Assembly (NCBI GenBank): GCA_934167165.1
Contig: CAKPKG010000022.1
Span: 1-23,152, forward strand
Direction: 5' to 3'
DNA: 23,152 nt
Source of the DNA: an uncultured Clostridia bacterium
GTDB taxonomy: Bacteria > Bacillota > Clostridia > TANB77 > CAG-508
In this document: one piece after another, positions 1 to 8,547 of the stretch
Numbering within the stretch: the first letter of the stretch is position 1
How the letters are laid out: the number at the start of each line of letters is the position of its first letter
Made by a program: the position numbers and the translations under genes
The notes under the pieces: generated by a model
Databases searched by the model: none
The model's input: only the letters and a program-made list of their open reading frames with translations
What the model was told of the DNA's origin: nothing

Positions 1-5
1 CATAT

Positions 6-140
6 TTATATATTTTTATGCGCAGTTTTTTTACGCAAAAAACACATAAATATAGTGTATATATTTATTTTTTTATTATTTATTAAATTACCGTGTGTGT
101 GTGTGTGTGTTACAGCCCCAATGGTTAGATGGTTTATCAT
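6..140 (-). CDS. small hypothetical ORF with a (AC)9 tract
   Basis: A 44-codon ORF not recognised as any family. The ATG at 140 has an AAGGAGG site seven bases upstream, and a good promoter lies at 200-228, so translation is plausible. A (GT)9 run at 93-110 (AC on the coding strand) gives Thr-His repeats at residues 11-16. The rest is Lys/Asn/Ile-rich with one short hydrophobic patch near residues 27-35. The other two frames meet stops just after the repeat. The ORF could be the broken start of a longer gene or spurious coding in a repeat-rich spacer. Confidence 0.3.
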   Translation of the reverse strand: MINHLTIGAVTHTHTHGNLINNKKINIYTIFMCFLRKKTAHKNI

Positions 141-168
141 TTGTGGTCCTCCTTTTTCTTATTTTTGT

Positions 169-189
169 GGGCAGACACAGGGCCTGCCC
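169..189. repeat. GGGCAG...CTGCCC hairpin, clostridial GC-rich palindrome
   Basis: Six-base arms (169-174 and 184-189) are followed by CCTACA, an island of high GC in a very AT-rich spacer. The GGGC...GCCCCTAC design is the same as in the three palindromes at 10168-10282, so this looks like a decayed copy of that repeat family. On the - strand it would lie in the 5' leader of the small ORF. Confidence 0.45.
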
Positions 190-199
190 CTACATTATT

Positions 200-228
200 A
201 TTCTATATGTTATTTTTTCTCATGTCAA
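200..228 (-). promoter_or_regulatory. promoter downstream of the Rrf2 gene
   Basis: TTGACA (228-223), a 17-base spacer and TAGAAT (205-200), reading leftwards. It starts only 12 bases after the Rrf2 stop codon and would drive the leader hairpin and the small ORF at 140-6. Confidence 0.5.
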
Positions 229-239
229 TGTTTTATTAA

Positions 240-635
240 TCATTTTATTAGGTCTGCCAAGGTTTTGCTGTCTACATACTTATTTATTACATTGTCTAAT
301 CCCTGCCAAAATTTGAATGTTTTGCAATTTTCTCTTTTGCCACATTCTTCTCCATTAACACATGCTATTGGCGCAAGATCTCCTTCTGTTTTTCTTAATA
401 TATCTCCAACTTTATATTCTTCTGGTGATTTTGCTAGTCTATATCCTCCATTATTTCCTCTAGTAGATTTTACATATCCAGCCTTATTTAGCATTGCCAT
501 TATCTGTTCAAGATATTTTAGTGAAACCTCTTGCCTATTTGAAATGTCTTTTAAAGAAACATAGTCTCCTTTGTCATTAACTGCTAGGTCTATCATTACT
601 CTTAGGGCATACCTTCCCTTTGTTGATATTTTCAT
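240..635 (-). CDS. Rrf2 family transcriptional regulator, IscR-like
   Basis: A 131-residue winged-helix protein starting with the Rrf2 signature MKISTKGRYALR. The HTH covers about residues 25-65 (SLKDIS, YLEQIM, STRGNNGGY). Three cysteines fall at residues 92, 98 and 104, the same positions as the [2Fe-2S] ligands of E. coli IscR, so an Fe-S or redox sensing role is likely. CymR-like proteins of the same family lack this trio. The start is set by GGAGGAG five bases before ATG. No iscS/iscU follows downstream within the window, only a short ORF, so its targets are not obvious here. The family assignment is secure; the exact regulon is inference. Confidence 0.93.
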   Translation of the reverse strand: MKISTKGRYALRVMIDLAVNDKGDYVSLKDISNRQEVSLKYLEQIMAMLNKAGYVKSTRGNNGGYRLAKSPEEYKVGDILRKTEGDLAPIACVNGEECGKRENCKTFKFWQGLDNVINKYVDSKTLADLIK

Positions 636-656
636 TTAATCTCCTCCATTGAATTT

Positions 657-686
657 ATTATACTACCATTTTACTAGGATTTGCAA
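657..686 (-). promoter_or_regulatory. promoter of the Rrf2 gene
   Basis: TTGCAA (686-681), 18-base spacer, TATAAT (662-657). It sits between the tyrS terminator hairpin and the Rrf2 ribosome site. The spacer (ATCCTAGTAAAATGGTAG) could hold an Rrf2 operator, but I see no clear dyad. Confidence 0.6.
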
Positions 687-701
687 CATGTTTTCTTTTA
701 A

Positions 702-742
702 AAAATGGTGAAAAAGGGGTCTGACCCATTTTTCACCATTTT
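702..742 (-). terminator. tyrS terminator made of a GGGGTCTGACCC palindrome
   Basis: Twenty-base arms (702-721 and 723-742) pair with a single mismatch around one central base. On the - strand the hairpin follows the tyrS stop and is trailed by TTTTTTAAAAG. The core resembles the perfect hairpin at 4237-4300, so a repeat element appears to serve as terminator. Confidence 0.65.
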
Positions 743-752
743 GGGATAATCA

Positions 753-1979
753 TTAGATTTTTTTTGCTATATAGTAATTTTTCTTTCCTCTTTTTATAAT
801 TAAAAATGTATTGTTTATAAGGTCTTGCTCTGTTATTGTTTTGTCTAGTTCTTTTACCTTCTCTCCTTTTATTTCTATGCTGTTTCCAGAAATAAATTCT
901 CTTGCTTGTCTTTTACTTGTTGCAACATTCATTTCTACTAATACATCTAATATGTTTTTGTTAAGTTCTATTTCTTTTACTTCATTTCCTTTAAAAGCTT
1001 CTCCTAATTCTTCGTTTGATAAATCATTAAAATTACCTTTGAATAAAGCTTCACTAATTCTTACAGCCTTCTCGTATTCTTCTTTTCCATGTAAATCTGT
1101 TATTATTTCTCTTGCAAGTATTTTGTGTGCTTCTCTTAGTTCTGGATGCTCATTATGTTTTGCTTCTATTTCTTCTATTTCTTCTTTGCTTAAGAATGTT
1201 AATTTCTTTAAATAACTAATAATCATTGAATCTTCAAGATTTACTAAGTATTGATATAATTCATAACTTGATGTTTTATTTTTATCTAGCCATAGTGCAT
1301 TTCCTTCTGTTTTTCCAAATTTAACTCCATTTGAATCTGTAACTAATGGCATTACCATTCCATAAGCTGTTTTATCTGTTTTCTTTCTAATTAATTCTAT
1401 TCCTGCTGTTATGTTTCCCCATTGATCTGAGCCTGCAACTTGAAGAACACAATTCTTTGTTTCGTATAGATGTAAGAAATCTAATGCTTGTAATATCATA
1501 TATGAAAATTCTGCATATGTAATACCTGTTTCCATTCTTGATCTTACTTTATCTTTTGCTAGCATATATCCAACATTAAAGTATTTTCCGTAATCTCTTA
1601 AGAAATCTATAACATTTATGTCTTTTGTCCAGTCATAGTTATTTACAACTTCAAATCCAAATATTTCTTTTGCTTGTTTTGTTAGTCCTTTAATATTATG
1701 TTCAACTGCTTCTTTTGTAATCATAGGTCTTTCTGCTGTAGGTTTAGGATCTCCAATTAATCCTGTTGCTCCACCTACTAATAAAATAGGTTTATGACCA
1801 TATTTTGCAAGTCTTTTTGAAATTAAAAATGATGAATAATGACCAATATGCATGCTATCTGCTGTTGGGTCTGTTCCAATGTAAAATGTTAATTTCTCAT
1901 TGTTTAGTTTATTAATTAGCTCTTCATCACTAATATCTTGAATTAATCCTCTCCATTTTAAATCTTCGTATAAATTCAT
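753..1979 (-). CDS. tyrS: tyrosyl-tRNA synthetase
   Basis: A 408-residue class I synthetase that charges tRNA-Tyr with tyrosine. The ATP-binding HIGH motif is at residues 44-47, the GSDQWGN tyrosine/tRNA region is present, and KFGKTEG stands for the KMSKS loop. The C-terminal ~70 residues are an S4 RNA-binding domain (NVATSKRQAREFI). The length is usual for the bacterial TyrS family. The start ATG has AAAGGATG eight bases upstream. It is preceded by a T-box leader and its own strong promoter, so it is a monocistronic unit controlled by uncharged tRNA-Tyr, ended by the hairpin at 702-742. Confidence 0.97.
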   Translation of the reverse strand: MNLYEDLKWRGLIQDISDEELINKLNNEKLTFYIGTDPTADSMHIGHYSSFLISKRLAKYGHKPILLVGGATGLIGDPKPTAERPMITKEAVEHNIKGLTKQAKEIFGFEVVNNYDWTKDINVIDFLRDYGKYFNVGYMLAKDKVRSRMETGITYAEFSYMILQALDFLHLYETKNCVLQVAGSDQWGNITAGIELIRKKTDKTAYGMVMPLVTDSNGVKFGKTEGNALWLDKNKTSSYELYQYLVNLEDSMIISYLKKLTFLSKEEIEEIEAKHNEHPELREAHKILAREIITDLHGKEEYEKAVRISEALFKGNFNDLSNEELGEAFKGNEVKEIELNKNILDVLVEMNVATSKRQAREFISGNSIEIKGEKVKELDKTITEQDLINNTFLIIKRGKKNYYIAKKI

Positions 1980-2030
1980 AATATCATCCTTTCTTAATCA
2001 ATGGGTTATCAATGGCAGTGCCTATACAAA

Positions 2031-2264
2031 TCAAAAACCAATTCATCCTAGTTAAAGGACGAATTGGTTTAAATTCCGTGGTACCACCTTTATTCGCAAT
2101 ATTTTATATTGCCTCAATTAACGCTTATTCGTAGCTACACGCTAGTTACTATAAGAATTGTAATTCAAATTTTATATTCTAGTAATTTTCACCAACCATT
2201 ACCTCTCTGTTAGTTACTATAAAATTCTACTGGGATTCCTTTTAAAACATAACTAAATTAACTT
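2031..2264 (-). promoter_or_regulatory. T-box leader (tyrosine) with terminator/antiterminator
   Basis: Reading the - strand from the predicted start near 2264: a Stem I region with AGAGAG (2208-2203) and GGTTGGTGAAAA; a candidate Tyr specifier TAC (2162-2160) inside GAATTACAATTC followed by A; a hairpin GCAATAT/ATATTGC; the conserved T-box AAGGTGGTACCACGG (2090-2076); then the intrinsic terminator AAACCAATTCGTCC/GGATGAATTGGTTTTTGA (2070-2031). Uncharged tRNA-Tyr should pair with the T-box bulge and disrupt the terminator, turning on tyrS. The T-box core and terminator are unmistakable; the specifier position is my reading. Confidence 0.93.
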
Positions 2265-2270
2265 GCAAAC

Positions 2271-2299
2271 ATTTTAACATTTTAAAATGGTATTGTCAA
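2271..2299 (-). promoter_or_regulatory. promoter of the tyrS T-box transcript
   Basis: A consensus TTGACA (2299-2294), 17-base spacer and TAAAAT (2276-2271). Transcription would start near 2264, leaving the full T-box upstream of tyrS. Confidence 0.8.
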
Positions 2300-2314
2300 A
2301 TAAATAATTTAATC

Positions 2315-4093
2315 TTACTCAAATAATGTTCTTATTATTTTCTTTAAGTATCTACTTCCTCCATTTGAACCGCCGTCTTCTACCATGCTTACTATTAGCA
2401 TTGATTTGTCTAATTCTTCATCTACTGTAAAGCAATCGAACCATCCTAATGTTTTTCCTTTTTCTTCTTTTGATGCTTTAAGCTCTGCTGTTCCTGTTTT
2501 TCCTGCTAATTTTACTCCATTTACTTTTAAATCATGTGCTGTTCCTGTTGGACTTTCTACTACTTGTATTAGGTCTTCTTTTATTATATTTGCTGCTTCT
2601 TTTGAGAAAGCATTTTTTACTAAGTATTCTTTTTCTCTATTTTCTTTGTATTCTATATATGGTTTTACCATGTTGCCTTCGTTTACAAATGCTGAATATA
2701 TTGATGCCATATGTATTGGGTTTACTAATAATTGTCCTTGACCATATCCACTATCTGCAAGTGTTGCTTCTCTTTCTATTCTTCCAGAATTAGAATATGT
2801 TGACTTATTAGTGTCTAGTTCAAAGTCTATATCTTCATTGAATTTTATTTTGTCTAGACCTTCTGTAAATGTTTTTTCTCCAATTTTTAATACTGCTTGT
2901 GCAAAATAAATATTGTCTGAATGTATTAAAGCATTTTTTAGATTTTTCTTTCCGCTATACGCTGTAAGTGTTGTTATTTTGTGATCTCCCCAAGAGCTAT
3001 CTTTTTGCCATGCAAGTCCTGAATAATTAAACTCATCATTTTCGCTTAATTTTCCAGTTGTTAGCCCTATTGCTCCTGTAATTGGTTTGAATGTTGAGCC
3101 TGGGCACCAAGTTGATATAAATCTTGTAAATAGTGGTTTTGCTTCGTTTGTACTTATGCTATTCCACTCATCATTTGTCATACCTGTAACAAATTTATTA
3201 GGATCATATGATGGCGTGCTAACTAATGCTAAAATTTCTCCTGTTTGCGGATTCATTACAACAAAAAATCCTTTATCATTTTTTGTTTTTTCATATAGTT
3301 TTGTTTGCAGATTAATATCTATTGTAAGTTTTATATCTTCTCCATCATTTCCTTTTGTTTCTGCTATTGTTTTTACTATATTTCCATTATTGTCTTCTAT
3401 GTATATCTTTAATCCGTTTTTTCCTTTTAGCCTTTCTTCATATACTTGCTCTAATCCAGTTTTTCCAATAACAGAATGATTATTATACCCCTTTTCAGCC
3501 TTACTTTCCAATTCTTCTGCTGTTATTCCTTGAACATATCCTGTTATATGTGCTGTTATGTCTTTGTATGGATATTCTCTATTTGTTTTAGTTTCTGCAA
3601 GTATATTTCCATTTCTATCTAATATACTTCCTCTTTTTCCTTCTGTATTGCTAACCCTAACTTTATAGTCATTATTTAGCTCTGGAAATATTAAGTTTGA
3701 TGACCATTCTATTTTGTACTTTTTGCTATCATCTTTACTTAATTTTGCTGTGTTTTCGAACTCAACATCCCCAGCACTTGTATTCATTTCTGTTAGATAT
3801 GTAATTATAACTTTCTTCTTTTCATTTTGAATTGAAGTTATTTCTATTTTTATTTTCTTTGCATGTATTCCTTCATATATATTTTTGTTTCTTTTTAAAA
3901 ATTCTTCTTTATCTGTATTTGAGTGTAGCATATTATACATTTCTTCATAATTTTGCTTTTCTATATATGCAAAATATGTTTTTAGTATCTCTTCTGGATT
4001 TTGTTTTTCTTTGTTTAATACTAATATTGCTACTGTTATTAATGCTATTACTGCTACTGCAATTACTGATATTATTACTACTTTTTTCTTCAT
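2315..4093 (-). CDS. penicillin-binding protein, class B, MecA/PBP3-type
   Basis: A membrane-anchored transpeptidase that cross-links peptidoglycan. With the ATG at 4093 it is 592 residues. A TTG-initiated extension of five codons is possible, but GGAGG lies eight bases before the ATG. Order: one N-terminal membrane segment (about 5-27), an NTF2-like MecA_N domain (about 35-140, beginning NPEEILKTYFAYIE), a PBP dimerisation region (KRGSILDRNGNILA), then the transpeptidase. The catalytic motifs are intact: STFK at about 333-336, SDN at 392-394 and KTGT at 532-535. The N-terminal domain matches MecA/PBP3 proteins of Bacillota; low beta-lactam affinity cannot be read from sequence. Its own promoter is at 4141-4169. 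No hairpin follows the stop, so readthrough towards tyrS is possible. Confidence 0.93.
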   Translation of the reverse strand: MKKKVVIISVIAVAVIALITVAILVLNKEKQNPEEILKTYFAYIEKQNYEEMYNMLHSNTDKEEFLKRNKNIYEGIHAKKIKIEITSIQNEKKKVIITYLTEMNTSAGDVEFENTAKLSKDDSKKYKIEWSSNLIFPELNNDYKVRVSNTEGKRGSILDRNGNILAETKTNREYPYKDITAHITGYVQGITAEELESKAEKGYNNHSVIGKTGLEQVYEERLKGKNGLKIYIEDNNGNIVKTIAETKGNDGEDIKLTIDINLQTKLYEKTKNDKGFFVVMNPQTGEILALVSTPSYDPNKFVTGMTNDEWNSISTNEAKPLFTRFISTWCPGSTFKPITGAIGLTTGKLSENDEFNYSGLAWQKDSSWGDHKITTLTAYSGKKNLKNALIHSDNIYFAQAVLKIGEKTFTEGLDKIKFNEDIDFELDTNKSTYSNSGRIEREATLADSGYGQGQLLVNPIHMASIYSAFVNEGNMVKPYIEYKENREKEYLVKNAFSKEAANIIKEDLIQVVESPTGTAHDLKVNGVKLAGKTGTAELKASKEEKGKTLGWFDCFTVDEELDKSMLIVSMVEDGGSNGGSRYLKKIIRTLFE

Positions 4094-4140
4094 CAATTTT
4101 TCCTCCAATAATATTTACAGGTTTTGCTACGTCTGCAAAT

Positions 4141-4169
4141 ATTTTACTATTAATATCTATTTTATGCAA
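4141..4169 (-). promoter_or_regulatory. promoter of the PBP gene
   Basis: TTGCAT (4169-4164), 17-base spacer, TAAAAT (4146-4141), giving a leader of roughly 40 bases before the ATG at 4093. Confidence 0.6.
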
Positions 4170-4236
4170 TCGACTGTTTGTAGATTTCTATATTTTTGCT
4201 AAATTTTCTGCACTAAAATAGAAGAGGCTAAAATAA

Positions 4237-4300
4237 AGACGAATGGGGACAGACCCCTTTTGTTCCGATTGAAACAAAAGGGGTCTGTCCCCATTCGTCT
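4237..4300 (-). terminator. perfect 28-base inverted repeat at the end of the ABC operon
   Basis: Arms 4237-4264 and 4273-4300 are perfectly complementary with an eight-base loop. The core is GGGGACAGACCCC. It begins three bases after the stop of the exporter gene and is followed on the - strand by TTTATTTT, so it can act as an intrinsic terminator. It shares its core with 702-742. Confidence 0.7.
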
Positions 4301-4303
4301 ATT

Positions 4304-6136
4304 TTATACTGCTTCATCTTCATCAAATTGACTATTGTATAAATCTGCATAGAATCCATTTTTTGCAAGTAGTTCTTCGTGTGTTCCTTGTTCTACAATA
4401 TCTCCATGATTCATTACTAATATTAAATCTGCATTTTTTATTGTTGAAAGTCTGTGTGCAATTATAAAGCTTGTTCTTCCTTTCATTAAATTGTCCATTG
4501 CTGATTGTATTTGTATTTCTGTTCTTGTATCTATTGAACTTGTTGCTTCATCTAATATTAGTATTTTTGGATCTGCAAGTATTACTCTTGCAATTGTTAG
4601 TAATTGTTTTTGTCCTGCTGATACATTGCTTGATTCTTCATTTAATACAGAATTATATCCGTTTGGAAGTGTCTTTATAAAGTGATGCACATGTGCTGCT
4701 TTTGCAGCTTCTATAACTTCACTGTCACTTGCCTCTGGTTTTCCATATTTAATATTTTCTTTAACGGTCCCTCCAAATAGCCATGTATCTTGAAGTACCA
4801 TTCCAAACATTTTTCTTAAATCTCCACGTTTAAAGTCTTTTATATTATGACCATCTACTAAAATTTCTCCACTATTTACATCATAGAACCTCATAAGTAG
4901 TTTTACCATTGTTGTTTTGCCTGCTCCAGTTGGTCCAACTATTGCAATTTTTTGTCCTTCTTTAACGTCTGCGTTAAAGTCTTTTATTATTATTTTATCT
5001 TCGTCATAACCAAATTTAACGTTTTTGAATTCTACATTTCCTTTTAGCTTATTTGTATCTATTCCTTTATCGCTTTCTTCTACTTCTTCTGGTTCTTCTA
5101 AAAATTCAAATACTCTTTCTGCAGCAGCAACCATAGATTGTAGCATTCCAGATACTTGTGCAATTTGCATTATTGGTTGTGTGAATTGCTTATTATATTG
5201 TATAAAACTTTGTATGTTACCAACTGTAATTTTCCCTTGAACTGCTAGATATCCACCTAAAACTGCTACTACAACATATCCAACATTTCCGATAAAGTTC
5301 ATTACTGGATGCATTAGTCCAGATAAAAATTGTGATTTCCATCCAGATGAATACAGTTCCTTGTTTGCTTTTTCAAATTTCTCTATTTCTTGTTGTTCCC
5401 CATTAAATGCTTTTACAATTGTATGTCCTCCATACACCTCTTCTACTTGGCCATTTACATGTCCTAAATATGCTTGTTGCTTTTGGAAATATTTTTGTGA
5501 TTTTGTTACAATTTTCTTTACTATAACTGCTGATATAGGCAATATTATTAATGATGCTATTGTCATTGTTACACTAATAGATAACATCATTACAATTATT
5601 CCTATTATTGTACATGTTGATGTAATTATTTGTGTAATACTTTGGTTAAGGTTTTGAGAAAGTGTATCTATATCATTTGTTATTACAGATAACACCTCTC
5701 CGTTTGTTTTTTTATCAAAGTATTTCATTGGAAGTTTATTTATTTTTTGTGCTATATCATTTCTTATTTTATATGTTAGCTTTTGTGCAACAGATGTCAT
5801 TGTAAATCCTTGTATTAGTGAAAATAATGCACTTATTACATATAGCCCCAAAAGTGTTAATAGGATTTTTAAAATCTTTGAATAATCAATTCCGCTTCCG
5901 CCAGATAATTTACTAATTATTCCGTTAAAGATTTCTGTTGTTGCATTTCCTAATATTTTAGGTCCAACTATCGAAAATATTGTACTTCCTATTGCAAAAA
6001 TTATTACTATTGTTATTGCTAGTTTATATTTTGATAAATAGTTGTTTATTAATTTTTTAGTTGTTGCTTTAAAATTCTTTGCTTTTGATTGGGAATTCAT
6101 CCCCGGTCTTCCTGGTCCTCCCATTGGTCCTGGCAT
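4304..6136 (-). CDS. ABC exporter subunit (TMD-NBD), canonical Walker B, altered signature
   Basis: A 610-residue half-transporter: a Gly/Pro-rich N-terminus, six-helix membrane domain (about 38-335) and nucleotide-binding domain (about 365-605). Walker A GPTGAGKTT is at 401-409, Walker B ILILDE with the catalytic Glu at 525-530, and the H-loop His at 561. The ABC signature reads NVSAGQ (504-509) instead of the canonical SGGQ. Its start overlaps the stop of the upstream subunit by one base (TAATG), and its GGAGG site lies within that gene, so the pair is translationally coupled. The partner supplies a canonical signature and a degenerate Walker B. This is the arrangement of heterodimeric multidrug/lipid exporters (BmrCD, TM287/288). 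The substrate is unknown. Confidence 0.93.
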   Translation of the reverse strand: MPGPMGGPGRPGMNSQSKAKNFKATTKKLINNYLSKYKLAITIVIIFAIGSTIFSIVGPKILGNATTEIFNGIISKLSGGSGIDYSKILKILLTLLGLYVISALFSLIQGFTMTSVAQKLTYKIRNDIAQKINKLPMKYFDKKTNGEVLSVITNDIDTLSQNLNQSITQIITSTCTIIGIIVMMLSISVTMTIASLIILPISAVIVKKIVTKSQKYFQKQQAYLGHVNGQVEEVYGGHTIVKAFNGEQQEIEKFEKANKELYSSGWKSQFLSGLMHPVMNFIGNVGYVVVAVLGGYLAVQGKITVGNIQSFIQYNKQFTQPIMQIAQVSGMLQSMVAAAERVFEFLEEPEEVEESDKGIDTNKLKGNVEFKNVKFGYDEDKIIIKDFNADVKEGQKIAIVGPTGAGKTTMVKLLMRFYDVNSGEILVDGHNIKDFKRGDLRKMFGMVLQDTWLFGGTVKENIKYGKPEASDSEVIEAAKAAHVHHFIKTLPNGYNSVLNEESSNVSAGQKQLLTIARVILADPKILILDEATSSIDTRTEIQIQSAMDNLMKGRTSFIIAHRLSTIKNADLILVMNHGDIVEQGTHEELLAKNGFYADLYNSQFDEDEAV

Positions 6137-8400
6137 TATCTATCACCTCCTGCATCTTCTAGTTCTTCTTTAGATAATTGTGACATTGCAATTTCCTTAT
6201 ATTGCTCGCAGCCTTTCATAAGCTCTTTGTGAGTACCTTTTCCTACAATTTTTCCTTCTTCTAGTACTATTATTTGGTCTGCATTTAGAATTGTACTAAT
6301 TCTTTGTGCAACTATAATTACTGTTTTGCCAACTGTTTGTTTTGCAAGCTCTTCTCGTAATTTGCTGTCTGTTTTAAAGTCTAGTGCTGAAAAGCTATCA
6401 TCAAACACTATAATTTCTGGATCGATTGCTATTGCTCTTGCTATTGATAAACGTTGTTTTTGTCCACCAGATACATTATTTCCGCCTTGTGCAATTTCTG
6501 ATTTATATTTCTTTTCTTTTGCCTCTATAAATTCTGTTGCTTGCGCAATCTCTGCTGCTTTTACCATTTGCTCATCAGACATATCTGGATTTCCATATTT
6601 TATGTTTGATTCTATTGTTCCAGAGAAAAGCATTCCTTTTTGTGGTACAAAGCCTATTCTTTTTCTTAATTCTTTTTGAGGTACGTTCTTTATATTAACT
6701 CCATCTATTAGTAGCTCTCCACCTGTTACATCATAAAAACGAGGTATTAGGTTTACAACTGTAGATTTTCCACTTCCTGTACTTCCAATTAATGCTGTTG
6801 TTTCTCCTGGTTTTGCTACAAAGTTTATATCTTCTAGTATTTCTGTATCTGCATCTGGATATCTAAAAGAAACATTTTTAAACTCTACAAATCCTTTTTT
6901 GTCTTCTACAAATTCTTTTGTTTCTGGTTTATCTTCTATTGAAGGTTCTGTTTCTAATACATCATTAATACGTTTTGCAGAAACAGAAGCTCTTGGTAAC
7001 ATTATTGATATCATAGATATGAATAAGAAAGATATTACAATTTGCATTGTATATTGGATAAATGCCATCATATCTCCTACTTGCATTATTCCTTCATCTA
7101 CTTTGTGTCCTCCTACCCATATAATTAAAAGCATAATTGCATTCATAACAAACATTAATGCAGGCATCATTATGCTCATTGCTCTGTTTACAAATATGTT
7201 TGCTTTCATATAGTCTTTGTTAGCATTATCAAATCTTTTTTCTTCTCTTTTTTCTGTATTAAATGCTCTTATTACTGGAAGTCCTGTTAAAATTTCTCTA
7301 GAAACTAAATTCAATTTATCTATTAAATCTTGTAACTTTTTGAATTTTGGCATTGCTACTATAAATAAAGTTAGAATAATAAATAGTATCGCTCCTATTG
7401 CAACTCCTATTATCCATGCCATAGAATTATTGCTACGAGCCAAAACTCTTGTAAATCCACCAATGCCAATAATTGGTGCATATACTACTGTTCTAAAAAG
7501 CATTGTAAGCAACATTTGAATTTGTTGAATATCATTTGTGCTACGTGTAATTAATGAAGCTGTTGAAAATTCATTAAATTCTTTTCTTGTAAATTGCAAT
7601 ACTTTTTTAAACACTTTATCTCTTAAAATTCTTCCAAGTGCAGCTGCAACTCTTGATGATAATAGCATTATTATTACTGCTGCTATCATACTGACTAATG
7701 CTATACCAATCATTTGAAGTCCTGTTAAAATTATGTATCTATTTTGTATATTATCTGTATTTACTCCTATTTCTGTATACTCTTTTTTAGTTGCTTGAAC
7801 AGCTGCTTGATCTACCATTGTTCCTAGTTTTTCATCTATTTGTTTATTTATTTCTGTAATAAAATTCTCTTTTTGTTCATTTGGCATATTTTTTATTAAG
7901 TCTATTAGTGGCATTTGTGCCATTACTTGTTTTTGTTCTTCTGGCATATTTAAAAGCATTTGCTCTTTTATTCCATTTGCCATTTCCTCATTTTGTATAA
8001 AGTATAATGTCATAAATGGTTTTGTAATTAATTCATCCAATTTTTCTTTTTGTTCTTTATTAAGTTTATTTATTTTATATAAATCCTGATTTTCTAGCCC
8101 TGGATAATCTTTTTGTAACTTATTATACTCCTCTTGAGATAAATTGTTTTTAGATATTAAAGTATAATTACTTAATATTTCTTCATCTTTGTCTGTAAAT
8201 ATTAACAAGTTATCCATTTGTGACTTTCTAATTACCTCTGGCGCAACATATTCAATACCACCTGCTTGAATACCTGTATTTACTATTTTAGATGTATAGT
8301 CTGGAAGTGTTAAATCAGTCCAAGCTTGCAAGCATAAAAGTACTATTATAAACACCACAGATAGCCATGATTTTTTTAAGTTTTTTAATATTTTTAACAT
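6136..8400 (-). CDS. ABC exporter subunit with degenerate catalytic site and large ectodomain insert
   Basis: A 754-residue half-transporter, about 150 residues longer than usual. The extra length is a hydrophilic stretch between the first and second membrane helices (about 45-220), Lys/Glu/Gln-rich with helical repeats, so predicted outside the membrane. The NBD follows at about 505-745. Walker A GSTGSGKST is at 539-547 and the signature NVSGGQ at 642-647 is canonical. The Walker B ends FDD with Asp668 where the catalytic Glu should be, and the H-loop residue is Gln699 instead of His. It therefore forms the non-hydrolysing site of a heterodimer with the downstream subunit. AAGGAGG precedes the ATG. 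Substrate unknown; multidrug or peptide export is plausible. Confidence 0.93.
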   Translation of the reverse strand: MLKILKNLKKSWLSVVFIIVLLCLQAWTDLTLPDYTSKIVNTGIQAGGIEYVAPEVIRKSQMDNLLIFTDKDEEILSNYTLISKNNLSQEEYNKLQKDYPGLENQDLYKINKLNKEQKEKLDELITKPFMTLYFIQNEEMANGIKEQMLLNMPEEQKQVMAQMPLIDLIKNMPNEQKENFITEINKQIDEKLGTMVDQAAVQATKKEYTEIGVNTDNIQNRYIILTGLQMIGIALVSMIAAVIIMLLSSRVAAALGRILRDKVFKKVLQFTRKEFNEFSTASLITRSTNDIQQIQMLLTMLFRTVVYAPIIGIGGFTRVLARSNNSMAWIIGVAIGAILFIILTLFIVAMPKFKKLQDLIDKLNLVSREILTGLPVIRAFNTEKREEKRFDNANKDYMKANIFVNRAMSIMMPALMFVMNAIMLLIIWVGGHKVDEGIMQVGDMMAFIQYTMQIVISFLFISMISIMLPRASVSAKRINDVLETEPSIEDKPETKEFVEDKKGFVEFKNVSFRYPDADTEILEDINFVAKPGETTALIGSTGSGKSTVVNLIPRFYDVTGGELLIDGVNIKNVPQKELRKRIGFVPQKGMLFSGTIESNIKYGNPDMSDEQMVKAAEIAQATEFIEAKEKKYKSEIAQGGNNVSGGQKQRLSIARAIAIDPEIIVFDDSFSALDFKTDSKLREELAKQTVGKTVIIVAQRISTILNADQIIVLEEGKIVGKGTHKELMKGCEQYKEIAMSQLSKEELEDAGGDR

Positions 8401-8463
8401 CTGTTCCTCCTTTTTGTATATGTATATATAATCAGCTCAAAGCTGTGTTTCCCTAGCTAAAAT

Positions 8464-8492
8464 ATTGTATTAAACACGCAAATATTTGTCAA
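8464..8492 (-). promoter_or_regulatory. promoter of the ABC exporter operon
   Basis: TTGACA (8492-8487), 17-base spacer, TACAAT (8469-8464). The leader of about 55 bases holds a small hairpin CAGCT-TTG-AGCTG before the ribosome site. Confidence 0.75.
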
Positions 8493-8547
8493 GATTTTAC
8501 TATAAAGATATTAAAATAGTATTAAAAAAGTATTTTTTTATAAATAT

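Noticed and set aside
55..564. A 169-codon + strand ORF over the Rrf2 gene
   Set aside because: It is antisense to a clear Rrf2 gene, has no ribosome site, and its Cys/Phe/Ser-rich product is what the reverse complement of an AT-rich gene gives.
3832..4221. Leu-rich + strand ORFs opposite the PBP start
   Set aside because: Shadows of the signal-anchor coding region on the other strand, with no ribosome site or family resemblance.
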